In this document: positions 60,601 through 64,000 of the stretch, piece by piece
Layout of the letters: each line of letters begins with the position of its first letter
Numbering within the stretch: the first letter of the stretch is position 1
Assembly: GCA_035048485.1 (NCBI GenBank)
Contig: CM068587.1
Coordinates: forward strand, 41,353,842-41,417,841
Direction of reading: 5' to 3'
Source of the DNA: Pteria penguin
Lineage: Eukaryota; Mollusca; Bivalvia; Pterioida; Pteriidae
Length of the DNA: 64,000 nucleotides
Notes under the pieces: generated by a model
Told to the model about the DNA's origin: nothing
The model's database searches: none
What the model saw: only the letters and a program-made list of their open reading frames with translations
Position numbers and translations under genes: made by a program

Positions 60601-62146
60601 TAGATTCAACATTTCATATTATCAAAAAGACAAAATTCATATCAAGCAGTTTTCCACTATTCTATTACAAAAGTATCACACTGGTCACATGGTAGTATTC
60701 TGGTAGTAAACAGGCAGACTTACCATAACCATAGAAGAAATGTCTATAGAAGCTAGCCCCATGGTCCACATACTCTATGACGTTGCCTCTATGAAGTACC
60801 ACATGTGGAAGTATTAGGCCTGTGGGGGTAGGGATGGAGTCCAAGATGGACACCCCACAACATGCTGGGGACCGAGTAGTTGATATTGCACTATTAGTAT
60901 GTGATTGTGTAGAGTAATTTGATTTCTTGTGAGTTACTGTTCGTCCTAAACTTATAGTCCTTTCCTCCTCTCCACCAATTTCATTACGAAAGTACGGACA
61001 ACTCAACACAAGATCGTTGGATTTCCCATCACCCTCATCAATGTCTGCCGTGACATCAGGACCATCTTTATCTGGTGCCAGACTACTACGACTTTGGCCA
61101 GAGGCAGCAGATGCCCCAGTAGACATATTTTTAGAAGCATTGTCTGATTTCTGATTCTTGATAACATTATCTATGTCAAATCCGACACTTTGACAGTCAT
61201 AATGAACAAAAGATTTAGTTCGTAACCTTTCCTCTGCTCTGATGTCTACATCTATATTGTCAGGCGTCCTTTGACCAGATTCTGTGTCTTGTTTGCCTCG
61301 AAGTTTTGTCAACAACCCTGGACGAGTTTCTGCAGTTATTGATTTAGCTCTGGATTTCCTGTCCTTATTTTTCAACTTGGATTTGTTTTTATTTGTGCCA
61401 TCTGTTGCTTCTTCACTTTTTTCTATTACAGCAGACCCATTTGCAGTCTTTGAGGTATTTCTGTCCTTTTCACGACTATCTAACCTGCCACGTAAAAATT
61501 CTTGCATTTTGGCTGGAGCAGGACTTCTCTGATCTAAGTTAACACCTCTGTAATCATTTAACATCTGAAAGAAGCTATCATTACTGTTCTGCAATACATC
61601 TAAAGACGAAGTACTGCCATAGTCTCTATGTAGTGAAGTATTATGAAAGTCATCCACATCTATGTATTCTATACTGTCCATCTCCAGATTACTATTGCTC
61701 CTGTATAAACCCCTGCTGCGTCTTTTCATTGGCACAGGCATATTTTCTTCATGCGATTTAGGTGAACGTTTTTCCTTTCCTCCTTTGTCCTTATTCTGAT
61801 GCCAATTTCTGCTAGCATTGGTACCATGTATGGTTGCCCTATGGCCACCACGAGAGAAACTCTCATTTAATTTTTCTCCATGATTTTCCTGTTGCTGATG
61901 AGTATCCTCCAAAAATCCGACTTTCCCCTTTCCTTTCCTTCCTGCATCGCTGCTTTTTACTCCATAGTGAGATGTGTAGATTCCGTTTATATTTTCAGTT
62001 GAATCATAATTTCTAGAACTCATAGGAGATGCTGTATGTGGCCTATCAGAATAATTGGCAGCCACTTTATTTTTATAATATTCCACAGCTTTTTCTGATC
62101 GTTTTCGAACTGCTTCAATAGGGACATTTTCTGAATGAGCCATCAT
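27484..62146 (-). CDS. SIPA1L: SIPA1-like Rap GTPase-activating protein (24 coding exons, 1766 aa)
   Basis: Twenty-four exons join in phase into 1767 codons including stop. The length matches human SIPA1L1-3 (about 1720-1800). Order: Ser-rich N-terminal region with YGSTSSLD and ELV-type [11 protein letters not shown] motifs (1-~475); RapGAP domain (~590-805) with [10 protein letters not shown] carrying the expected catalytic Asn at ~689; a conserved region ending in VIGWTS; PDZ domain (~934-1010, GMGQLGFHV); a long Ser-rich linker; and a C-terminal leucine coiled coil (~1690-1757). SIPA1L proteins stimulate GTP hydrolysis on Rap and act at cytoskeletal or synaptic junctions (family knowledge). 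The start is the first of two adjacent ATGs, with an in-frame stop just upstream. A 27-nt optional exon may add 9 residues. Confidence 0.96.
27628..28824 (-). other. SIPA1L intron 23
   Basis: 1.2 kb of AT-rich intron with no recognised feature. Confidence 0.5.
28825..28927 (-). CDS. SIPA1L: SIPA1L exon 23
   Basis: [20 protein letters not shown], then [14 protein letters not shown], opens the coiled coil; VDQLE is present in human. The acceptor is ATTTACAG and the donor GTAATG. Phase 2 in, 0 out. Confidence 0.95.
29517..29661 (-). CDS. SIPA1L: SIPA1L exon 22
   Basis: A low-complexity Ser/Lys/Pro linker ([20 protein letters not shown]) preceding the coiled coil. The donor is GTAAGA and the acceptor TTTTGAATAG. 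Identified by phase continuity (1 in, 2 out) rather than conservation. Confidence 0.85.
30653..30950. repeat. Imperfect tandem duplication in SIPA1L intron 21
   Basis: Both halves contain GATAAATGGTC, AGCATCTTAAC, ACTATAGAG.A.GGTAGTA and CAGACTATATATCTTGATAT. The second copy (from ~30778) carries an extra ~45-bp segment. Confidence 0.8.
31457..31548. repeat. Two-copy 46-bp tandem repeat
   Basis: AAGTGGAGATGGCACATGTG at 31457 and AAGTGGAAATGTCACATGTG at 31503 begin the two copies. Both continue with GACATTCTCAAACACT. Confidence 0.88.
31708..31871 (-). CDS. SIPA1L: SIPA1L exon 21, conserved C-terminal region
   Basis: Encodes [20 protein letters not shown], directly comparable to LPDTAADLDWSNLVDAAKA of human SIPA1L1. 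The acceptor is TGCTTACAG and the donor GTAAGT. Phase 2 in, 1 out. Confidence 0.97.
32305..32483 (-). CDS. SIPA1L: SIPA1L exon 20
   Basis: [19 protein letters not shown] and the following [17 protein letters not shown] align with the RTLSDES and DVLFSS..SLPKS region of human SIPA1L1. The acceptor is TTTTCCAG and the donor GTTGGT. Phase 0 in, 2 out. Confidence 0.96.
32773..32932 (-). CDS. SIPA1L: SIPA1L exon 19
   Basis: [18 protein letters not shown] and [13 protein letters not shown], the latter like the EEDLKKLIDLE motif of SIPA1L1. The acceptor is TTTTTTAG and the donor GTATGT. Phase 2 in, 0 out. Confidence 0.93.
33010..33120. repeat. Dispersed repeat shared with 6483-6600
   Basis: TGCTGCAGTCCTATCTTAAA, GGCAGGAAATAAAA and CAATAAAACATTACTATGAC match the copy at 6483. 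It lies in SIPA1L intron 18. Confidence 0.65.
33396..33531 (-). CDS. SIPA1L: SIPA1L exon 18
   Basis: Encodes [20 protein letters not shown] and a Ser/Asn-rich end ([14 protein letters not shown]). The acceptor is ATATTTCAG and the donor GTAAGT. Weakly conserved linker accepted on splice phase (1 in, 2 out). Confidence 0.9.
34436..35108 (-). mobile_element. Noncoding element with four ~145-bp tandem units
   Basis: Units start near 34446, 34590, 34738 and 34884, each with CCCATTTT..CCCAGGGGCCTGA, AACTTTGAAACCCACATGCA and AAAGTTTTGTTCCCC; a fifth is truncated at 35027. The right side reads GGATGGACAGACAGACAACA, then a hairpin GCCCACATTT (35082-35091) against AAATGCGGGC (35094-35103). On the minus strand this reads hairpin, GTCTGTCTGTCC, tandem core, like the 10441 element. 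Confidence 0.7.
36588..36630. repeat. Compound microsatellite (CA)n(CCA)n
   Basis: About twelve CA units (36588-36611) abut about six CCA units (36612-36630). In the SIPA1L transcript it reads GUG- then UG-repeat, starting 42 nt after the exon 17 donor. Confidence 0.95.
36673..37024 (-). CDS. SIPA1L: SIPA1L exon 17
   Basis: 117 codons of Ser/Asn-rich linker, with [19 protein letters not shown] near the start and [15 protein letters not shown] at the end. The acceptor is TATTATAG and the donor GTGAGT. The open frame runs past the donor through the microsatellite, but the donor is strong and phase fits exon 18. Confidence 0.93.
37694..37734 (-). CDS. SIPA1L: SIPA1L exon 16 (41 nt)
   Basis: A small exon encoding [13 protein letters not shown] between acceptor TTCATACAG and donor GTAGGA. 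It restores phase 0 between exons 15 and 17. Confidence 0.88.
37936..38846. repeat. Nested duplication with a ~29-bp minisatellite
   Basis: A unique-looking leader at 37936-38088 is repeated at 38357-38509 (offset 421 bp; ACGCAAAACTTCCATTCCTT and onward). Each leader is followed by a run of AAAAAGACAGGACAAGTCAC + AATGTTCAT units: block 1 about 38079-38356, block 2 about 38495-38846. GTTC and GGTC unit variants and ~10-bp insertions (GTCAGGGCAA) are mixed. It lies in SIPA1L intron 15. The short open frames over it are repeat translations. Confidence 0.93.
38847..39718 (-). other. Upstream part of SIPA1L intron 15
   Basis: AT-rich, no recognised feature. Confidence 0.45.
39719..39972 (-). CDS. 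SIPA1L: SIPA1L exon 15
   Basis: [20 protein letters not shown] leads into [20 protein letters not shown] and YIYIGA. The acceptor is AATTTTGCAG and the donor GTCAGT. Phase 2 in, 1 out. A Ser/Tyr-rich linker, as in the post-PDZ region of SIPA1L proteins. Confidence 0.93.
39973..41209 (-). other. SIPA1L intron 14
   Basis: 1.2 kb of AT-rich intron, nothing recognised. Confidence 0.5.
41210..41782 (-). CDS. SIPA1L: SIPA1L exon 14
   Basis: 191 codons of Ser/Lys/Glu-rich linker, with repeated SSEYLL and SSEYLS blocks and [20 protein letters not shown]. The acceptor is TTTTGGCAG and the donor GTATCA. Phase 2 on both sides. Little conservation is recognisable, but phase with the PDZ exon is exact. 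Confidence 0.92.
41783..43422 (-). other. SIPA1L intron 13
   Basis: AT-rich intron with a possible small MITE at 41937-42090. Nothing else was seen. Confidence 0.5.
41937..42090. mobile_element. Possible short pogo-like MITE relic
   Basis: The left end reads about CAGATGACTCGTTTACTCGA; the right end, read in reverse, CAGTTGACTCTTGATAAAGG. Pogo/Tigger-type termini often begin CAGT(T)GA with CTCGA-type words. Ends and target duplication are not clear. Confidence 0.35.
43423..43673 (-). CDS. SIPA1L: SIPA1L exon 13, PDZ domain
   Basis: [40 protein letters not shown] and [10 protein letters not shown] cover a PDZ domain nearly complete in one exon; GLGQLGFHV and [11 protein letters not shown] are the human equivalents. 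The carboxylate-binding loop is the LGFHV type. The acceptor is TTTTTCAG and the donor GTCAGT. Confidence 0.98.
43674..44015 (-). other. SIPA1L intron 12
   Basis: 342 bp of AT-rich intron, nothing recognised. Confidence 0.6.
44016..44130 (-). CDS. SIPA1L: SIPA1L exon 12
   Basis: [20 protein letters not shown] ending TPGCE. It corresponds to the LKIFYGRGECV..KGCE segment before the PDZ domain. The acceptor is TTCCATAG and the donor GTATAC. Confidence 0.96.
44905..45160 (-). mobile_element. Degraded tRNA-derived SINE
   Basis: TGGCAGCTGCCTGAGGCTAT, GACCCATCTGAAGTAGCGAG and GGAACTCGAAC (old box B, near 45088) follow the order of the intact reversed copies. Box A is poorly preserved. Confidence 0.75.
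45595..46601. mobile_element. Pogo-like MITE, ~1 kb, 15-bp perfect TIRs
   Basis: CAGTCAAACTTTGAT at 45595-45609 is perfectly inverted at 46587-46601. Inward, ATCTCAAGG..GGGACC on the left and TATCTCAA-type sequence on the right continue weak similarity. TA precedes the left end; the right flank is TG, so the TA duplication is damaged or absent. There is no transposase. Termini of this form are typical of pogo/Tigger-type Tc1-mariner relatives (family knowledge). Confidence 0.7.
45694..45801. repeat. 46-bp inverted repeat with 16-bp spacer inside the MITE
   Basis: 45694-45739 and 45756-45801 are inverted copies with 44 of 46 positions paired. The left arm starts AGGTGTCTGTGTAG. The spacer is GTGTGGTAATAAAGGGG-like. 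High arm identity implies a recent or conversion-maintained structure. Confidence 0.95.
46878..47023 (-). CDS. SIPA1L: SIPA1L exon 11
   Basis: [20 protein letters not shown] and [12 protein letters not shown]. It matches the AEDYNKAMELDCLLGISNE and CRDVIGWTS block of human SIPA1L1. The acceptor is TATTTTTAG and the donor GTAAAT. Phase 0 in, 2 out. Confidence 0.97.
47024..47922 (-). other. Intron downstream of the candidate microexon
   Basis: 900 bp of AT-rich sequence. The forward frame at 47195-47413 has no splice context or recognisable motif and is treated as chance. Confidence 0.5.
47923..47949 (-). CDS. SIPA1L: Candidate 27-nt alternative microexon of SIPA1L
   Basis: Between a pyrimidine-rich acceptor (TTTTTTCGTCAG) and donor GTATAT lies a 27-nt in-frame segment encoding VDDIRSVVK. 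Both neighbouring junctions are phase 0, so inclusion adds nine residues without a shift. It begins with the same GTGGATGA as exon 11, suggesting a duplicated exon start. The human protein aligns without it, so it is probably optional. No transcript evidence is available here. Confidence 0.6.
48200..48297 (-). CDS. SIPA1L: SIPA1L exon 10
   Basis: [20 protein letters not shown] then [10 protein letters not shown]. It corresponds to the lysine-rich stretch and GAIVWAV of SIPA1L1. The acceptor is AATTTTAG and the donor GTAAAT. Phase 1 in, 0 out. Confidence 0.96.
48298..48553 (-). other. Downstream end of SIPA1L intron 9
   Basis: 256 bp of AT-rich sequence between the minisatellite and the exon 10 acceptor. 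Confidence 0.6.
48554..50956. repeat. 28-bp minisatellite, ~86 copies
   Basis: The unit is TACTATAATGTGGTATATGA + TACC + a 4-base linker. The linker is ATTC, TTTC or TGTC; otherwise units are almost identical. TGTC units occur only in the first three and after about unit 72; units 4-72 use only ATTC and TTTC in a mixed order. Each unit contains GGTAT-ATG-ATACC, a 5-bp stem with 3-nt loop. The array fills about 90% of SIPA1L intron 9 and stops 28 bp from the exon 9 donor. Confidence 0.98.
50985..51119 (-). CDS. SIPA1L: SIPA1L exon 9
   Basis: [20 protein letters not shown] then [10 protein letters not shown], nearly the human [20 protein letters not shown]. It is the end of the RapGAP domain. 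The acceptor is GCTTTTAG and the donor GTAAGT. Phase 1 on both sides. Confidence 0.98.
51245..51351 (-). CDS. SIPA1L: SIPA1L exon 8
   Basis: [20 protein letters not shown] then FADFLLAK, the RapGAP segment equal to VAVTRSRDVPSFGPPIP in SIPA1L1. The acceptor is TACTTTAG and the donor GTACAA. Confidence 0.98.
51352..52039 (-). other. SIPA1L intron 7
   Basis: 688-bp intron; 270 bp of it is the SINE at 51650-51919. Confidence 0.8.
51650..51919 (-). mobile_element. tRNA-derived SINE, near-intact copy
   Basis: Reverse copy of the 3658 family. Box B complement GGAGTCGAACC is at 51857-51867 and box A complement CCACTAGGCCA at 51901-51911. The body is very similar to the 3658 copy and the tail is T-rich (GTTTTTGTTTGTTTGATTAT on the plus strand). 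It is in sense with SIPA1L. Confidence 0.92.
52040..52197 (-). CDS. SIPA1L: SIPA1L exon 7, RapGAP catalytic segment
   Basis: [20 protein letters not shown] includes the GND motif whose Asn (~689) is the catalytic residue in RapGAP proteins (family knowledge). [12 protein letters not shown] follows. The acceptor is GTATTTCAG and the donor GTAAGC. Phase 0 in, 2 out. Confidence 0.98.
52198..53430 (-). other. SIPA1L intron 6
   Basis: 1.2 kb of AT-rich intron, nothing recognised. Confidence 0.5.
53431..53534 (-). CDS. SIPA1L: SIPA1L exon 6
   Basis: [20 protein letters not shown] then [14 protein letters not shown], matching [18 protein letters not shown] of SIPA1L1. The acceptor is ATTTTTCAG and the donor GTAAGT. 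Confidence 0.98.
53535..54691 (-). other. SIPA1L intron 5
   Basis: 1.2-kb intron with a partial SINE at 54250-54432. The rest is AT-rich. Confidence 0.6.
54250..54432 (-). mobile_element. Degraded, internally deleted SINE
   Basis: TTGTTTTACATCACTCCACG, GGACCCCAGTTTTTAACATC and GGAATTGAACC (old box B) occur in family order. About 80 bp of the middle is missing. Sense to SIPA1L. Confidence 0.75.
54692..54790 (-). CDS. SIPA1L: SIPA1L exon 5
   Basis: [20 protein letters not shown] then [12 protein letters not shown], as [20 protein letters not shown] in SIPA1L1; RapGAP domain. The acceptor is TATTACAG and the donor GTAAGA. Confidence 0.98.
54791..55882 (-). other. SIPA1L intron 4
   Basis: 1.1 kb of AT-rich intron, nothing recognised. 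Confidence 0.5.
55883..55958 (-). CDS. SIPA1L: SIPA1L exon 4
   Basis: [20 protein letters not shown] then DMYNN, as [20 protein letters not shown] in SIPA1L1; start of the RapGAP domain. The acceptor is CATTGTAG and the donor GTACGT. Confidence 0.98.
55959..56824 (-). other. SIPA1L intron 3
   Basis: 866 bp of AT-rich intron, nothing recognised. Confidence 0.5.
56825..57016 (-). CDS. SIPA1L: SIPA1L exon 3
   Basis: [20 protein letters not shown] and QLLKLDEQG, aligning with LMTLRGSVLEDAIP and QLMKLDEQG. 64 codons, phase 0 on both sides. The acceptor is TCTCTAG and the donor GTATGA. Confidence 0.97.
57472..57617 (-). CDS. SIPA1L: SIPA1L exon 2
   Basis: [20 protein letters not shown] then YRMIFRTSE, matching NYFG.DE.LGPVAVSIRRE and YRIIFRTSE. 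The acceptor is ATTTCAG and the donor GTAAGT. Phase 1 in, 0 out. Confidence 0.98.
57618..60723 (-). other. SIPA1L intron 1 (first coding-coding intron)
   Basis: 3.1-kb AT-rich intron with a degraded SINE at 59990-60225. Forward frames near 59191-59605 show no motif or splice context. Confidence 0.5.
59990..60225 (-). mobile_element. Degraded tRNA-derived SINE
   Basis: CAGCATCTGCCTGATGCATA, GAGATCCATCTGAGC-type sequence and AAAGACAGGA..GGGCTACACCGGC follow family order. Box B is lost. A duplicated ATCCATCTGAG/TGAATCTGTCTGCAGCAATG region suggests a rearranged middle. Sense to SIPA1L. Confidence 0.7.
60724..62146 (-). CDS. SIPA1L: SIPA1L exon 1 (first coding exon)
   Basis: 474 codons plus one base. 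ATG at 62146, with a second ATG at 62143 in a better initiation context; an in-frame TAA lies just upstream (62167-62165). [20 protein letters not shown] and [11 protein letters not shown] match REYGSTSSID and [29 protein letters not shown] matches the human motif. The exon ends FFYGY|G at donor GTAAGT. The Lys/Ser-rich rest is unstructured-looking. Confidence 0.96.
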
Positions 62147-62606
62147 GATGATAAAATAAACCAATTATCACATATCTCACATAATCAAATTCCACACAAG
62201 CAACACTGCTTATTCATAATCTTCCAAAATATGTATCACAGTAAACAATCACTTATATAGAGAACATGTAATATCCCATAGCTGGTGAAAACCATATCCT
62301 TGTTCATATGTACTTATAAAAACCTGCATTAAAACTACTATCTTCCTAGTACATTATGCCCTGACACTCTTTATTTTATATTGCTAGACTTTATCCCATT
62401 TTGTTTGTAAGGTGTGGTGAATCACAGGACTATATCTCCTAGCATTACTATCACCACAATTTATACAGCTGTGTTGGGAGAGAGATAAGTCAAACTAGTC
62501 TCTGATCTCAGCTTCCCCCATTCTCTGCTTCATGTACCAGTCTGCCTTCATCTCTCTACTGTGTTCAACAAATCATCCTCTCTTATCTTCATTGCTTATA
62601 CACCTC
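62147..62606 (-). other. SIPA1L 5'UTR part of first coding exon
   Basis: A T-rich acceptor (TTTTCTATTGCAG) ends at 62607, so at least one noncoding exon probably lies upstream. No long upstream open frame was seen. Confidence 0.55.
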
Positions 62607-64000
62607 CTGCAATAGAAAACATAACACAGATAAGAAATACTTTATCACATTTATAAAGATTCTAAAAATCTCTGCTTCAACCATCAGATATTATGAATAC
62701 CCGTGTGAACACAAATCAAAAGTTCTATCAAGAAATTACTCAAGGGTGGCATACCTCTGTAAGTACCTCACACTTCATTCAATATAAAATAAATATCATG
62801 ATCATAAACGGTTACTGCCGACAGTATTACCCATTTGATGAAAACTTAAGCACAGTTTCTGTTACATGTATATCCACCATTCACGCCGTGGATGAGTGCT
62901 TTTCACAAACTATTTCCGATGTTTACCGAATTTAATTAGGTACTCTGTTTAAATACCATCAAGATATCTCCGACCTTCATGTATGATAAGGAGTAGAAAT
63001 CGTCTACTGTTCTAAGAGAAAAATAAATGCCACACGAACACGTCCCATGTGCTTGCCTTCAGGGTGTCATGGTTCACTGATGTACTTCCTTTGATTCATT
63101 CAGTTTTCCCGACTGATTTATCTCTATAATGCTAATGAGCACTTGAAATGAAGATACTGACATGATACGTCAAATCACAAATCGATTTCCTCGGATTCCA
63201 GTGACTTCTATAAATAAATAGAAATGGAATGCTTATTAACCCTGCCAAGACGGTAAACATACTAAATTCAACTTAACATGGGTGGTAGACAGCCGATCTG
63301 TAACAGAGCAAAGAGTATATATAGCATGTCTGTAAACTGCCGTCAATACACAAGGAAGATCTATAATAGTACCAAAAACAACGATAGGGTCACCTAAACA
63401 TCTAAACTTGGGGATAACAAAGAGGTGTTGTAAATACTAGGGTAGTAAATACGCGACCTCCGGCTGGGGTGTCTCACGCCATCGAGCTTTAATCCACCGA
63501 CCGACAGCCTATTATCTTATCTTTAATTCGGTAATCAAAACACATCACCCTTAATTCACGGATCGATAACCAATAAGGACTAATCCTTCAATGGATATGC
63601 TATTAGATAAGGTATCAATAACATACTCTTGTTCACACCTACTCCCTTCTGTTATCGGTTAGGTGTCAAGAGACGACCTTCTCGTGGTACTGGAACAGAG
63701 ATTTCGTAGTGGCTTTTGTAATATCCCCGAGTACGCTTGGTCGCTTCGCTCTCGGAACAGAGCAGAATTGAATGACACTACACCGCGAGTCATACACTGA
63801 ATATGCACCAACCATAGAAAGCATTGGACCAGAACACGGGAAACAAGCTCACGTAACATCCTCCCTGAACATGGTCACCCGGCTGTCGTTACGTCCTCGG
63901 TGTTCCACATCCTGTTCACTCTACCGTGGGTACTGACCCATAGCAACATAGATCACTTTGTGATCTTATAACAGATGACAAAAAGAGATAAATGATTATC
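62607..64000 (-). promoter_or_regulatory. Candidate SIPA1L upstream exon and promoter region
   Basis: About 63440-63960 is richer in CpG than the surrounding AT-rich DNA, with ACGTCCTCGG, TCGCTTCGCTCTCGG and CCATAGCAAC (similar to an RFX half-site). A palindrome GATCAC-TTT-GTGATC lies at 63951-63965. The minus-strand frame at 63859-63659 is short and unrecognised. A donor-like GTGAGC at about 63850 could end a noncoding exon. All of this is inference. Confidence 0.3.

Noticed and set aside
63659..63859. 66-residue minus-strand frame upstream of SIPA1L
   Set aside because: No family resemblance. It lies in the CpG-richer putative promoter/first-exon area and does not join in frame to the SIPA1L start, which has an upstream stop.

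Overview
This is an AT-rich animal nuclear sequence with intron-split genes and GT-AG splicing. Many dispersed, internally repeated noncoding elements and a tRNA-derived SINE family resemble bivalve mollusc genomes, so a bivalve is the best guess. Species is not resolvable by reading. There are no prokaryotic genes, operons or CRISPR loci. Coding sequence is a small fraction of the window.

Three genes are visible. (1) 937-1032 (+) is the last coding exon of an unidentified gene, followed by a 3'UTR to about 2230. (2) 8435-23333 (+) is a complete YIF1 gene (Yip1-interacting factor, a five-pass ER/Golgi membrane protein): nine exons, 308 codons. (3) 62146-27484 (-) is a complete SIPA1-like (SIPA1L/SPAR family) Rap GTPase-activating gene: 24 coding exons joined in one open frame of 1766 codons, with an SIPA1L N-terminal region, RapGAP domain, PDZ domain and C-terminal leucine-rich coiled coil. 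A 27-nt in-frame candidate microexon lies at 47923-47949. YIF1 and SIPA1L are convergent, sharing the 23334-27483 interval for their 3' ends. In human, YIF1B lies near SIPA1L3 (19q13) and YIF1A near SIPA1 (11q13), so the pair here may be an ancient linkage.

Noncoding layout: 1-8.4 kb has tandem repeats, SINEs, a cluster of alternating inverted words and a GC-rich hairpin. YIF1 introns carry palindromes, another SINE and two or three internally tandem elements, the largest (19115-21660) with subterminal inverted repeats and end hairpins as in Helentron-type elements. SIPA1L introns carry an 86-copy 28-bp minisatellite (48554-50956) ending 28 bp from a splice donor, a nested 29-bp array (37936-38846), a pogo-like MITE with an internal 46-bp inverted repeat (45595-46601), a 145-bp tandem element and four SINE copies all in the gene's sense orientation. 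62607-64000 is the upstream part of SIPA1L, with a locally CpG-richer tract near 63.65-63.95 kb.

Exon boundaries were set by reading splice signals, checking phase across every junction and comparing with remembered human YIF1 and SIPA1L proteins. UTR ends, promoters and repeat classification are inference.
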